DNA from: Planctomycetia bacterium
GTDB lineage: Bacteria; Planctomycetota; Planctomycetia; Pirellulales; JACPPG01
Direction of reading: 5' to 3'
Length of the DNA stretch: 64,000 nucleotides
Assembly: GCA_016191115.1 (NCBI GenBank)
Contig: JACPPG010000030.1
Coordinates: 92,423 to 156,422 of the forward strand
Part shown: one piece after another, positions 25,961-35,947 of the stretch
Position numbering within the stretch: the first letter of the stretch is position 1
Layout of the letters: each line of letters begins with the position of its first letter
Translations under genes and position numbers: made by a program
Notes under the pieces: model-generated
What the model was told of the DNA's origin: nothing
The model's database searches: none
What the model saw: only the letters and a program-made list of their open reading frames with translations

Positions 25961-27607
25961 TCACAGCGCCGCCGCCCGCTCGCGCAGCGCGTATTTCACG
26001 ATCTTGCCCGTCGACGTCTTCGGCAGCGGGCCGAAGACCACCGTCTTGGGCGCCTTGAAGTGGGCCATGTTCTTACGGCAGAACTCCATGATCTCCCGGT
26101 CCGTTGTTGCCTCGCATCCTTGCTTCAATGTGACGAACGCACACGGCGTCTCGCCCCAGGTCGAGTCTGGCCGGGCGACCACCGCCGCTTCGAGCACCGC
26201 CGGATGCTGGTACAGCACGCCCTCGACTTCGATCGTCGAGATGTTCTCGCCCCCTGAGATAATGATATCTTTCGACCGGTCCTTGAGCTCGATATATCCG
26301 TCCGGGTGTATGACGCCCAGGTCGCCCGTGTGGAACCAGCCGCCGGTGAAAGCGGCCTCTGTGGAGCGGGGGTTCTTCAGGTAACCCTTCATGGTGATGT
26401 TGCCGCGCATCATCACCTCGCCCAGCGTCTGGCCGTCGGCGGGGCGGGGCTCCAGGGTTTCGGGATCGGCCACCATCAACCCTTCGAGGACCGGGTAGGC
26501 CACGCCTTGCCGGGCCTTGAGCGCGGCGCGCCGGTCGGCCGGAAGCGCGTCCCACTCGCCGTGCCATGCGCAGACGACCGCCGGGCCGTATGTCTCAGTC
26601 AAGCCGTAGACGTGAGTGACGTGAAAGCCGAGCTTCTCCATCGCCGCGATCACCGCGGCGGGTGGCGCGGAGCCTGCCGTCATCACCTCGATCGTGCGGC
26701 CGCCCGCGCGGCGGGCTTCAGGCGGCGCGTTGCTGAGCATGTTGAGCACGACCGGGGCGCCGCAGAAGTGCGTCACCCCGTGCTCGGCGATCGCCGCGTA
26801 TACGGCCTCGGCCGTCGTCTTCCGCAGGCACACGTGCGTGCCGGCCACCACGCTCAGGCCCCACGTGAAGCACCAGCCGTTGCAATGAAACATCGGCAGC
26901 GTCCACAGGTAGACCGGCCGCGGCGGCAAGCTCCATACGAGCACGTTGCCCAGCGAATTCAGGTACGCGCCGCGGTGATGAAACACCACGCCCTTGGGGT
27001 CGCCGGTGGTGCCGGACGTGTAGTTGAGCGCGATCGCCTGCCACTCGTCGTCCGGCAAGGTGAGCGGAAACGCCGGATCCCCCTCGGCCAGGAGCGCTTC
27101 GTACTCGACCTGGCCCAACCGCTCGCCCGGCCCGTCGTAGACGGGGTCGTCGATGTCGATCACCAGCGGCCGAACCTTGGCCAGCTTTAGCGCCTCTTTG
27201 ACGATTAAGGAGAACTCGCGGTCGGTCAGTAGGGCCTTCGCCTCGCCATGGTCGAGGATGAAGGCGATCGCCGCCGGGTCGAGCCTTACGTTCAGCGCGC
27301 ACAGTACGGCGCCGGCCATCGGCACGCCGTAATGGGCCTCCAACATCGCCGGCACGTTGGGGGCCATGATTGCCACGGTGTCCGAGCGCCCGACGCCGCG
27401 CGCCGCGAGCGTCGAGGCCAGCCGCCGGCAGCGGGCGTAGAACTCGGCATACGTCGCCCGGCGCGGCCCGTGAATGTACGCCGTGTGCGCCGGGTAGACG
27501 GCGGCGGCCCGCGCCAAAAACGTTAACGGCGAAAGCGCCGTGTAGTTAGCCGGGACGCGCCCCAAGTCGCGGTCGTATTTGTCGGGCAAGTGGGCAGAAT
27601 CGGTCAT
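25961..27607 (-). CDS. AMP-dependent acyl-CoA synthetase
   Basis: A 548-residue adenylate-forming enzyme. YTSGTTGDPKG at 196-206 is the phosphate loop. HVYGLTETYG, GWFHTGDLGVIHPDGYIELKD and the C-terminal TSTGKIVKYALRE with the catalytic Lys complete the set. It activates a carboxylic acid (probably a medium-chain fatty acid) to acyl-CoA. ATG 27607 (MTDSAHLPDKYDRD) is the natural family start. With the downstream hydratase-like and aldolase-like genes it suggests a small acyl-CoA catabolic set. Mobile repeat copy 4 lies ~158 bases upstream. Confidence 0.92.
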   Translation of the reverse strand: MTDSAHLPDKYDRDLGRVPANYTALSPLTFLARAAAVYPAHTAYIHGPRRATYAEFYARCRRLASTLAARGVGRSDTVAIMAPNVPAMLEAHYGVPMAGAVLCALNVRLDPAAIAFILDHGEAKALLTDREFSLIVKEALKLAKVRPLVIDIDDPVYDGPGERLGQVEYEALLAEGDPAFPLTLPDDEWQAIALNYTSGTTGDPKGVVFHHRGAYLNSLGNVLVWSLPPRPVYLWTLPMFHCNGWCFTWGLSVVAGTHVCLRKTTAEAVYAAIAEHGVTHFCGAPVVLNMLSNAPPEARRAGGRTIEVMTAGSAPPAAVIAAMEKLGFHVTHVYGLTETYGPAVVCAWHGEWDALPADRRAALKARQGVAYPVLEGLMVADPETLEPRPADGQTLGEVMMRGNITMKGYLKNPRSTEAAFTGGWFHTGDLGVIHPDGYIELKDRSKDIIISGGENISTIEVEGVLYQHPAVLEAAVVARPDSTWGETPCAFVTLKQGCEATTDREIMEFCRKNMAHFKAPKTVVFGPLPKTSTGKIVKYALRERAAAL

Positions 27608-27764
27608 GGTCGCAGAAGATTTCGTTCGGTGGCGCGCGTCGGTATTGAGGGCGGCCGCCGGCGCGCCCCCCCGCCTATTGCAACGGAGCGCGGCACAGGG
27701 TCCGCAGTCCCAGCGGAATTGTACCGTGGCGGCGTGGCGGCGCCACATTCCGGGGGGGCGGGCA

Positions 27765-27921
27765 CAGGGCCGTTCACAGATTCAAGCTTGCCGGCGGCGC
27801 ACCGGCGGGAAAGTGGGATAGGCACCGAGACGCAACGTTCGTCTGAAAGGACTTGCGCTGTTTATGCTCGGAGCCAGTCCCATTTTCCCGCCTCGCCATT
27901 TTGAAAAACAGAATGGCCCTG
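27765..27921 (+). repeat. 157-bp palindromic mobile repeat (family A), copy 4, 10-bp target duplication
   Basis: A full-length copy with CAGGGCCGTTC and GAATGGCCCTG ends. It is flanked by identical GGGGCGGGCA at 27755-27764 and 27922-27931. Internal 26-base arms (27804-27829 and 27867-27892) pair with few mismatches, so the whole element can fold on itself. It lies between the synthetase gene and the DUF4340 gene. Confidence 0.95.
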
Positions 27922-28205
27922 GGGGCGGGCATCTTGTCCTTGCCGGCGCAGATGGCCGGTTTGTCGGTTTAGCCGCTGCGAAATAGATTCAAGCACGCGG
28001 GGCGACGCACGCGCCCGGAGCTCAACTGGATAAAGCAGCCGACTTCGGCCTTCTGGTTAGCGCCAGTGGTGCTGCTCTGCCCTGGCCGCCTTCTGCGCGG
28101 GTCTGTCCTCCTGATTTCCGAGGACAAACGCAACGAGGTTCTCGCGACCGAGTTGATTCGGTAGGTGCCTGTCCACAGTGCGACGCTTCGGGAAGCCCCC
28201 AATCC
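27922..28205. other. Intergenic region, no gene seen
   Basis: The 284 bases after repeat copy 4 and before the end of the DUF4340 gene contain only short reading frames without family features. No promoter is required here for either neighbour's start except on the far side of the repeat. Confidence 0.35.
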
Positions 28206-30098
28206 CTACTTCGGCAGCTTCTGCAGCGCGTCGAAGTCGGCGGCGCCCGTGCCTTCACCCGCGGGCTTGGTTTTTTTCTTGATCAACTGGTCCTGGCTGA
28301 TGTGGATCTTCTGGTACGTCTTGTCGGAGATGACGAAGTACCAATCGGCGAACCGGTCGTTGAGTTCCTTGACGCGCTTTTCGCCGGCGGCGACCTTCTT
28401 GTCGTAGTCGTCCTGCTTCCGCTTGTTGTCATCCTCGATCCGCTTCCGCGCCGCGGCAGCCTCCTTCGCCGCTTTCGCCTTGGCGGCTTCCGCCGCGTCG
28501 GAATCCTCGGGCTCTTCGGTGGCCGGCCTGGCTTCCGCCGGCTTGTCCGTCGTCTCGGGGGCATCGGCCGGCTTAGAGTCGGCTGGTTTTGCGTCCGCCG
28601 GTTTGCTTTCCGCGGGCTTGGCGGCGTCGGCCGGTTTGCTAGTGGACTTGGCCGGCGGGGCTTTGCTCGTCGGCTGGCGTGGCGGCGCTTTGGTCGTGCC
28701 TTGCGGCTGGGCCAGGGCCAGCAGGTTCTCATCCCCCGGCTGGAACCTTGTCGATTCGTTCTTCGGCTCGGCCTTGTCCGACGCCGGCTCCGCTGCCTCT
28801 GGGCCCTCGGGCACCTCTTGCAACTCCGGCTTGGCGATCAACTCGGGCCGGAAGCGGGTCGTCACCATGATGTAGCGTTCGACGCCGGCGTCGCCGGTCT
28901 TCTTTTCCTTGTCCGCCGACTTGTCAGCGGCCGAGCTGTCGCTCGAAGCGGCTTCATCGTCTTGGGACTTCTTGTCACCTTCCGAGGCCGCCGCGTCTTC
29001 CTCTTCGTCTTCCCGGCCGCGACCGGCGATGTTGCCGACCCGCAGAACGTATTCCACGCCGTCGCTCGTGCCGCAGCGGACCTCCCCCTCGTTGGAAACG
29101 ATCTCCAGGGCGTCGCTGTCGGCGCCGCGCTTGGCGAAGAAGAAACCGCGACGAGCGAGCGCTTGCGCGGTCTTCGAGTTCTTTTCGAAATCGCCGCTCG
29201 CGCGCAAATCGGCGCTCAGGCCCTGCGGCTTGTGAGCCACGTCGACGATCTTCAAGTCGTCGAGCGCGGATTTCAGGTCGTTGAGCTTCTGCGTGTCGAG
29301 CTCCTCATCCTCGGCCAGGGTCACGGCGCCCCATTTGCCGGTCGCTGGGTCGAAGACCTTCATCTCCTCGAGGTTCCACTTCGAATCCTTGCTGTTGAAG
29401 TCCACCGTGGTCACGCTGCGCTGGTTGACTGCGCCGTTCACTTCGTCGACGTTGTGATCGTCGAGCACGACTTCCTTCACGTCGAAGGCGTTGAGCTTCA
29501 GCAAGTCCTCCTCGATCCAATTCTGGAACTTGGTGGAGAGCTTGTCGGTCTTCACGATCACGCGGTACACGGGGTCCTGCCCCGGCACGCGGACAAAGTG
29601 CAGGTCGGGCCGGTCGGGGTCCTTCTTGCCGATGATGAAATCGGCCAGCTTGTTGCCGTTTTTGTCCTGGAGCGTCACGCGCTTGCCGACGCCCTCGGCC
29701 CCGGGGGCCAGCTTCGTCGCGTCGGGATCGACGACGCCGTAGAGCTCGTGCTTCGAGGGGTCCTTGCTGACCAACTCCAGCTTCTTCAAACCGATGACGG
29801 CCGTGGCCGCCTGCGCCAGGTGATCCTTGGCGTCGGCCGGATAGTTCTCGTGCGACGGGATCGACCACACGCCGCTGGTTTGCGTCACCTTGAAGGGCCG
29901 GAGCATGCCAGTGTCGTTGTCGAATTCGACCACCTCGAGCGTGGTGGCGGACAGCGGGTCCTCGAAATCGGGAAAGAAGGGCTGGCCCATGTCAGCCTGC
30001 GGATCGACGATCATGGGCTTCGGGCGCAGCATCCACGCGCCGGCCAAAAGCAGGACGGCGGCCCCGACGAATACTGCGGTCTTGGTGTTCTCGTTCAT
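28206..30098 (-). CDS. DUF4340 domain-containing membrane-anchored protein
   Basis: A 630-residue protein with one N-terminal membrane segment (TAVFVGAAVLLLAGAWML) and a periplasmic DUF4340-like region. The VWSIPSHENYPADA and KLADFIIGKKDPDRPDLHFVRV repeats recur in tandem form in this family. Residues ~480-560 are a Lys/Pro/Ala/Asp low-complexity linker, followed by a charged coiled coil and DRFADWYFVISDKTYQKIHI. It is encoded downstream of the GldA and GldFG homologues on the same strand, a recurrent association, and probably acts with that ABC system at the envelope. The substrate is unknown. Confidence 0.8.
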   Translation of the reverse strand: MNENTKTAVFVGAAVLLLAGAWMLRPKPMIVDPQADMGQPFFPDFEDPLSATTLEVVEFDNDTGMLRPFKVTQTSGVWSIPSHENYPADAKDHLAQAATAVIGLKKLELVSKDPSKHELYGVVDPDATKLAPGAEGVGKRVTLQDKNGNKLADFIIGKKDPDRPDLHFVRVPGQDPVYRVIVKTDKLSTKFQNWIEEDLLKLNAFDVKEVVLDDHNVDEVNGAVNQRSVTTVDFNSKDSKWNLEEMKVFDPATGKWGAVTLAEDEELDTQKLNDLKSALDDLKIVDVAHKPQGLSADLRASGDFEKNSKTAQALARRGFFFAKRGADSDALEIVSNEGEVRCGTSDGVEYVLRVGNIAGRGREDEEEDAAASEGDKKSQDDEAASSDSSAADKSADKEKKTGDAGVERYIMVTTRFRPELIAKPELQEVPEGPEAAEPASDKAEPKNESTRFQPGDENLLALAQPQGTTKAPPRQPTSKAPPAKSTSKPADAAKPAESKPADAKPADSKPADAPETTDKPAEARPATEEPEDSDAAEAAKAKAAKEAAAARKRIEDDNKRKQDDYDKKVAAGEKRVKELNDRFADWYFVISDKTYQKIHISQDQLIKKKTKPAGEGTGAADFDALQKLPK

Positions 30099-30235
30099 GG
30101 CGATTCGGTCTCCACGTGGCTCGCCGGCGCTCTCGCCCGGCGATGCTGCTGTGATGAGCTATGGTTCGGTTCTGCTAAGCCCGAAGGTTGTTCTTCGTCG
30201 ATCGGCCGGGCGCCGGCCGCGGGGTTGCCTTGTCA

Positions 30236-32956
30236 CTACGATCGTAAACGGGAACGCGCCACGCCCTCGCGTTCCTTGGCTCGCCGGTTGAAGTACACGC
30301 CCAGCCCGACAAGCATCGGCAATATGGGCGGCAGGACGACGGCCCACAGCTTGTACCAGTTCTGCACCGAGCTGACCTGTTGCGCCAGGTCGCTGTCGAT
30401 CTTGCGAATGGCCGCGTCGCGCTGTTTCTTGAGTGCGTCGCTCTTCTGCTCGAGCTTGCTCCGCTCGTGCTGCTGGGCGATCGCCTCTTCGGTCATGCGG
30501 GCCACGTCGTCCAGGCCCTTTTTCTCCTTCACTTTCTTGACCGCCTCGTTCAAGTCTTGATTGGCCTTGGCGATCGCGTCGTCGTACTCCTGGTTGAATT
30601 GTTTGCGATTGGCGATGCTCTCCTCGCGGGCCTTGTCCATCCGCCGCTCGATCTGCTCCAGTACGCGGTGCTGCGGGCGCCGCTTGCGAATGTCGATGAA
30701 CCGGTCGTCGCCCGCCAGCCCATCGAGCGTGTTAAGCACGAACGTCACGTCGTCCACGTTGAGGTCGAAACCACCTTCGATGTCCTGGCCGCGGGCCCGC
30801 AACTGGAAGAACTCGGCGAACAAGGGGTCGATGTCCGAAACCAGGACGACGTTGATCTCCGCGGGCTTCTTGTCGGCTGATTCTTTGTCGCCAGCCGCGT
30901 CGGTGTCTTGCGACGGATCGAGCGGGTTCTCCTTGGGCTTGCCGTGGATCCGCGCGGCGATGATGTACTCCTGGCCGGTGGGCTGCGTCTTGCGATACGG
31001 ATTCAGGCCGCCGCCCTGGCCGAAGAACGAAGGTTGCAGGATCTGGTCGTAAGCGACAGTGCCCGTGTCGTGCCCGGTGGTGATCAGGGGCTCGAACGTC
31101 AGTGGCGAGGAATTGAGCTTTTGGATCGATCCCGGAAACACGAACAAGAGCATCTGCAAGCCGGACGAAATCGGGTCGGCGGGATTGAAGACCTTCGTCG
31201 CCCCCAGCCCGGTATCGACGAACACAAATTCGTCCGGGAAGTCGAGGAACTTCTTGAACGGGTTGTACTCCTGCCACACGACCTGGCGGGCCGAGAAGTC
31301 CACGCCCAACAGATCCCACAGCGGTTGAATGTTCCCCTTGGGCATGGGGCGCTGCTGCATGCCCATCATGCCGCCCGGCGGCTGCTTCTCGGCACTGGTG
31401 GCCGGGACGTTGCGGGCCAGAAACGGGAACGGGTCCTCGAAGATCGCGGTGGGTTGGCCGTGCCGCACGCAGTTGATGAAGTTGTTCAGTTGCTCCTGCG
31501 ACAGGCTGGAGGGCTGCACCGCCAACAGCACGTCGTAGCGCTCGGCGATCGGCGCGTCGGGGCTGACCTGCACCACTTCGTACTGCTTTTTCAACTCCTC
31601 GATCAACGGTTCCTCCGGCGTCGGCCGGAAGGTCTGCTGGTCGAAGCCGCCGAACATCCGCGCGTCGGTCGTGAGCACGCCCAGCCGCTTGCGCTTCTGC
31701 TGGCTGACGGTGGCGATGGAACGGGCCAGCTCATACTCGACCGGAATCCCCCGGTCCATGAACGGCACGACGACCTTGTTCAAGCCGGACGTGACGGCCA
31801 CGCCCATGTAAATGTCGTCGACCTTGAAGGCGCCGCGGGAGCGGGAGGGGACCTGCCGGCTATTGATGCCGAATTGCTGCTCGGCCCGCTCGGCGTTCTC
31901 GCTCAACGGTTCGGTGTCGTGAACGGTGACGTCGATCTTGTTGCGATCGAGCGCCTCGAACTCGCGGAGCGCCGATAGCAGGTTGAGACGCGTCTGCACA
32001 TAGGCCTCGGGCACTTCCGGGCTGATGTAGGCGTCGATCTTCACGGGACTCTTGGGATCGAGCTGGGCGACCAGCTTCTTGGTCTGGGGCGAGAGGCTGC
32101 TCAATCGCTCGCTGCTGATGTCGGCGCGATAGTCGAAACGCTGCTGGAAGATCAGCACGAGCCCCGCGGCTGCCAGCAGGAGCGCCACGGCCCGCACGGC
32201 GTAGTGGGTACCCAGAGACGAGCCGCGCCCGCCTTGCCAGTGGCGACGGCCGATCAACAACATGCTCAAGTACAGCATGGATGCGACGATCAAAAGGAAA
32301 AATGCCACGCCGGCCATGCTGATCACGCCGCGGCCGAAATCGCGGAACTGCGATTCCAGGCTCCAGCCCTTCACGGCGAGCGCTGCCTGCGTGGGCAGGA
32401 TCACGTCGGCCGAGGCGGCAAACGCAAGCGGCGCGTTAAAGAGCGCCCCCAGCACGAAACCGACCGTCAGGTTGCCGGTCAAAAAGCTGGCCACCATGCC
32501 GACCGACAGCATCGCCAGGCCGACGAACCAGTAGCCGATGTAAGTGGCCAGGAACAAACCGACGTCGGGCGAGCCCAGCCACGCCAGCACCACGAAATTG
32601 CAGAACAGCGAGAACACCAGGGCCACCGAAAAGATGGCCACGGCCGCCAGGTACTTGCCGATCACCACGTCGAAGTCGTTGGCGGGGATGGTCAACAGCA
32701 GCTCGTCGGTCCCTTGCCGCCGCTCGTCGGCCCAGATGCTCATCGTGATCGCCGGGATGAACACCAGCAGGATGTACGGCAGGTACTTGTTCAACTGGTC
32801 GAGGTTGGCCAGGTTCGAGTTGAAGAACTCGTTGGGCCAGAACGCCGCGAACGAGCTCAATAGCACGTACACGCAGATGAACACGTACCCCGTGGGGTTG
32901 GCGAAATAGCTGAAAAAGTTGCGCCGAAAAATAGCGCCGATCACATTGGTGTTCAT
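30236..32956 (-). CDS. ABC-2 permease / GldG-like fusion protein
   Basis: A 906-residue protein. Residues ~1-240 form an ABC-2 permease with six or so membrane segments (VFICVYVLLSSFAAFW, WADERRQGTDELLLTIP). After another membrane segment (AVALLLAAAGLVLIF) comes a periplasmic GldG-type domain (SERLSSLSPQTKKLVAQLD, LGVLTTDARMF, YDVLLAVQPSSLS), then a charged coiled coil and a final membrane segment. In Bacteroidetes the equivalents GldF and GldG are separate proteins; here they are one chain. It probably pairs with the ATPase encoded at 33114-33887. No gliding genes are seen nearby, so function is inferred as envelope export. Confidence 0.83.
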   Translation of the reverse strand: MNTNVIGAIFRRNFFSYFANPTGYVFICVYVLLSSFAAFWPNEFFNSNLANLDQLNKYLPYILLVFIPAITMSIWADERRQGTDELLLTIPANDFDVVIGKYLAAVAIFSVALVFSLFCNFVVLAWLGSPDVGLFLATYIGYWFVGLAMLSVGMVASFLTGNLTVGFVLGALFNAPLAFAASADVILPTQAALAVKGWSLESQFRDFGRGVISMAGVAFFLLIVASMLYLSMLLIGRRHWQGGRGSSLGTHYAVRAVALLLAAAGLVLIFQQRFDYRADISSERLSSLSPQTKKLVAQLDPKSPVKIDAYISPEVPEAYVQTRLNLLSALREFEALDRNKIDVTVHDTEPLSENAERAEQQFGINSRQVPSRSRGAFKVDDIYMGVAVTSGLNKVVVPFMDRGIPVEYELARSIATVSQQKRKRLGVLTTDARMFGGFDQQTFRPTPEEPLIEELKKQYEVVQVSPDAPIAERYDVLLAVQPSSLSQEQLNNFINCVRHGQPTAIFEDPFPFLARNVPATSAEKQPPGGMMGMQQRPMPKGNIQPLWDLLGVDFSARQVVWQEYNPFKKFLDFPDEFVFVDTGLGATKVFNPADPISSGLQMLLFVFPGSIQKLNSSPLTFEPLITTGHDTGTVAYDQILQPSFFGQGGGLNPYRKTQPTGQEYIIAARIHGKPKENPLDPSQDTDAAGDKESADKKPAEINVVLVSDIDPLFAEFFQLRARGQDIEGGFDLNVDDVTFVLNTLDGLAGDDRFIDIRKRRPQHRVLEQIERRMDKAREESIANRKQFNQEYDDAIAKANQDLNEAVKKVKEKKGLDDVARMTEEAIAQQHERSKLEQKSDALKKQRDAAIRKIDSDLAQQVSSVQNWYKLWAVVLPPILPMLVGLGVYFNRRAKEREGVARSRLRS

Positions 32957-33113
32957 GGCAATTCCCGCAATTCGTTACCGAATAACGCCTTGTCGCGCGA
33001 CTCCGGCATCAAGGACGTGTCGACGCCTCAAAACGCCGATTCGCTTGCCGATCGACTGCATCGATCGACCCCAAGTTGGCAAGGTCGCGCCAGATCGGCG
33101 CACTTGCGCCCCG

Positions 33114-33887
33114 TTACGCTTCGCTGGCGGTTAACTCATGGAAATGTACGTCGAGCGGTTTTCCGTCGCGCGTCAAGTCGGCCGGCGTGCCGTCGTACCG
33201 TAGGGTCCCCTCGTCGATAAACAGCACCCGGTCGGCCATGGCGTCGACCTCTTGCAGGATGTGCGTCGAGAGCAAGATCGTCTTGTCCTGACCCAAACGG
33301 CGGATCGTCTCCCGAACCTCGCGAATCTGATTGGGATCGAGCCCGGCGGTGGGCTCGTCGAGGATCAGCACGTCGGGCTCGTGCAGCAGCACCTGCGCCA
33401 TGCCGACGCGCTGGCGATACCCTTTCGATAGCTTGCCGATGGCCTTGCCGATCACGGCCCCCAGGGCGCATTGATCGATCACGGCCTCGATCCGCTCGTG
33501 CTTATGGTGGCCCGACAGTCCCCGCGCGTCGGCGAAGAACTCCAACAGCCCACGCGGCGTCATGTCGGGGTACAAGGGTCCATTCTCGGGCAGATAGCCG
33601 AGGCGCTTGGCCCCCTCCAGACGATCGGAGGCCATGTCGTGTCCGGCGATCTTGGCCACGCCGGCCGAGGGCGCGAGGTAGCCGGTCAAAAGCTTCATCG
33701 TCGTGCTTTTGCCGGCGCCGTTGGGGCCCAGAAAAGCGACGACCTGACCCTGGTGCACCTTGAAGGTGACGTCGCGGATGGCGGCAAAATCGCCGTAGAA
33801 TTTTGACAGGCCGAGGGCCTCGATCATGGCCGGGCCGGCACCATCTGGCGTGGGCGAACTGCTCATCGTCAAGTTGCTCCCTGCCAA
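33114..33887 (-). CDS. ABC transporter ATP-binding protein (GldA-like)
   Basis: A 257-residue ATPase. Walker A GPNGAGKST is at 54-62, the signature LSKGYRQR at ~153-160, Walker B ILDEPTAGLDP at ~175-185, and the switch His is in LLSTHILQE. The CcmA/ABC-2 type sequence and the permease-GldG gene that follows mark it as the motor of that exporter. The first 20 residues before MIEALGLSKFYG may not be translated. It is upstream in the gldA-gldFG-DUF4340 order. Confidence 0.9.
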   Translation of the reverse strand: MAGSNLTMSSSPTPDGAGPAMIEALGLSKFYGDFAAIRDVTFKVHQGQVVAFLGPNGAGKSTTMKLLTGYLAPSAGVAKIAGHDMASDRLEGAKRLGYLPENGPLYPDMTPRGLLEFFADARGLSGHHKHERIEAVIDQCALGAVIGKAIGKLSKGYRQRVGMAQVLLHEPDVLILDEPTAGLDPNQIREVRETIRRLGQDKTILLSTHILQEVDAMADRVLFIDEGTLRYDGTPADLTRDGKPLDVHFHELTASEA

Positions 33888-34215
33888 CGATTTAATGAAA
33901 TCCCGGCGGCTGCCGTCAAGGGCATACCGAAGCCGGGCAAAACTGTTCCGTGGGGCACCCCTTCGTGAGGGTTGCTAAGAAGGTACTACCCCTATCTTCC
34001 CGTGTCCATAGCTACGATTTTGGCACGGCCGCGGTTCGCCGCGGCCCTTTGGCGGAGCCGCGCCTCGGAGACCGCCCGGGAGGACAATGTGGAACATCCG
34101 TTCCAAGAAACACTCAACATTGGCCTGACGCGCAAGCGACGGTCGGGCCGGCGTGTTCTCTGCCGTTCCCTCGCTGGCGCGTCGGGCTAGTGTACGCGTG
34201 AGGCCGATTGTGCCG
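33888..34215. other. Intergenic region with one imperfect palindrome
   Basis: The ~330 bases separate nadB (ending at 34216) from the start of the ABC ATPase. At 34122-34188 GGCCTGACGCGCAAGCGAC and the inverted GCCCGACGCGCCAGCGAGG make an imperfect stem. Otherwise nothing recognisable; the ATPase promoter should be here. Confidence 0.45.
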
Positions 34216-35820
34216 TCACGTCCGGTGGAAGGAAATGTGCCGGCGCCACCCTTGGTTGTCGGTCCGCGGGAAGTCGCTGCGCAAATGGACACCCCGGCTT
34301 TCCTCCCGCGCAAGCGCCGCCTGCACGATCAACCGGGCGACGGCGAGCATGTTTTGCAACTGCCAGCCGTCGGGCGTGGCGAACTGCCGCCGGAGCACGT
34401 AGCCGCACCAGCGGTCGATCGTCTCGACGGCCTCGCTCAAGCCGGCTTTGTCGCGCCGCACTCCCACGTTGCGCCACATCAGGCTCTTGAGCGAGTTGCG
34501 GATGTCCACCGGGTCAAGGGGTTCAGGGCTCTCGTGGATCGGCGGGTTGGCGAGCGACAGGGCGCGAAAATCGTCGGGAATCCCGCGCGCCGCGCGCGAC
34601 GCCCCTTCGCCGGCGTGCGCGCCGTAGACCAGCGCCTCGAGCAGGCTGTTCGAGGCCAGGCGATTGGCGCCGTGCAGTCCGCTCGACGTGACTTCGCCTG
34701 CCGCCCACAGCCCCGGCACGCACGTTCTTCCCCCCAGGTCGACCGTGACGCCGCCGACCATGTAATGGGCTCCCGGCCGCACGGGGATCCGATCGCGCGT
34801 GATATCGAGCCCGAATTCGGCGCACACCGCGGCGATGCCGGGAAACCGCGCCCGCACCCGCGACGGATCGAGGTGCGAAAGGTCCAGGTACACGTTCGGG
34901 TGCCGCGTCTTCTCCATCTGCGTGACGATGGCCCGGCTCACCACGTCGCGCGGCGCGAGCTCGGCCCGCTCGTCATACTCGGGCATGAAGCGGTGGCCGT
35001 GGCGATCGACCAATAGCGCGCCCTCGCCGCGCATGGCCTCGGTGATCAAGTTGCGGCTGCTGCCGGCGATGTACAGCACGGTGGGATGGAACTGCATGAA
35101 CTCCATGTCGCGCAGCTCGGCCCCGGCGCGGTAGGCCAGCGCATGGCCGTCGCCGGTGGCCACGTCGGGATTGGTGGTCTCGCGATAAAGCTGGCCGGCG
35201 CCGCCGGTACACAGGATGGTCTGCTTGGCCCACACCAGCGTCTTGCCGTGCGATTCGTTCCAGACGAGCGCGCCGCGGCAAGCGCCCTCGTGCGTCAGCA
35301 GGTCGAGCGTGAACGTGTTCTGCCAGGTGTCGAGATTCGCGAGGCTCTTGATCCGCTCGATCACGGCCCGCATCACTTCCTTGCCCGTGGCGTCGCCCAA
35401 GGCGTGCACGATTCGCTCGTGGCTGTGTCCGCCTTCGCGTCCCAGTGCCAGTGCGCCTGATTCTTCGTCGAAGCGCGCGCCCCAGGCGATCAACTCGCCG
35501 ATCCGCGCCGGCGCCTCGCGAACGACCATCTCGACGACCGCCGGATCGCACAGGTCGCCGCCGGCGCGGAGCGTGTCGGCGACGTGGTTCTCAAAACGGT
35601 CCTCCGGGTCCAAGACGCCGGCAATGCCCCCCTGGGCGTAGTTACTATTGGACTGAAACAAACTGTCCTTGGTGATCACCAGGACGCTAAGACGCGGATC
35701 GGCCGCCAGCGCCGCCCGCAGTCCCGCCAGGCCGCCGCCGATCACCAACAGATCGGTGAAATGGTGCGGCACCCGCTTGGGGTGAAAAGGGGCCAGATAG
35801 CGTGGCGTCGGGTCGGACAT
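34216..35820 (-). CDS. nadB: L-aspartate oxidase
   Basis: A 534-residue flavoprotein of NAD biosynthesis that oxidises L-aspartate to iminoaspartate. LLVIGGGLAGLRAAL binds FAD. SNYAQGGIAGVLDPEDRFENHVADT and LGREGGHSHERIVHALGDATGKE hold substrate-binding residues, and the fumarate-reductase-type HPT and GLHGANRLASNSLLEALV segments are intact. Start ATG 35820 (MSDPTPRYL) is preferred, since the upstream frame is repeat-derived. No nadA or nadC is adjacent. Confidence 0.93.
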   Translation of the reverse strand: MSDPTPRYLAPFHPKRVPHHFTDLLVIGGGLAGLRAALAADPRLSVLVITKDSLFQSNSNYAQGGIAGVLDPEDRFENHVADTLRAGGDLCDPAVVEMVVREAPARIGELIAWGARFDEESGALALGREGGHSHERIVHALGDATGKEVMRAVIERIKSLANLDTWQNTFTLDLLTHEGACRGALVWNESHGKTLVWAKQTILCTGGAGQLYRETTNPDVATGDGHALAYRAGAELRDMEFMQFHPTVLYIAGSSRNLITEAMRGEGALLVDRHGHRFMPEYDERAELAPRDVVSRAIVTQMEKTRHPNVYLDLSHLDPSRVRARFPGIAAVCAEFGLDITRDRIPVRPGAHYMVGGVTVDLGGRTCVPGLWAAGEVTSSGLHGANRLASNSLLEALVYGAHAGEGASRAARGIPDDFRALSLANPPIHESPEPLDPVDIRNSLKSLMWRNVGVRRDKAGLSEAVETIDRWCGYVLRRQFATPDGWQLQNMLAVARLIVQAALAREESRGVHLRSDFPRTDNQGWRRHISFHRT

Positions 35821-35829
35821 GGGGCGGAG

Positions 35830-35867
35830 CAACTGGCGATTAGCAACTAGCCGGAGCTGGCGCCCGC
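35830..35867 (+). repeat. Short dispersed repeat (TGGCGATTAG), copy 2
   Basis: CAACTGGCGATTAGCAACTAG then CCGGAGCTGGCGCCCGC, close to 24040-24070. It lies just upstream of the nadB start. Confidence 0.5.
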
Positions 35868-35947
35868 GATGGAGGAGCAACCGGCGACTAGCTCGCAGGT
35901 CCGCTTCATTGGACTGCAACACGCGGGCGCGCGACCCCGCAATGAGC

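Noticed and set aside
28302..30560. 752-codon plus-strand frame
   Set aside because: Entirely antisense to the DUF4340 and GldFG genes; composition is the mirror of their codons and it has no domain.
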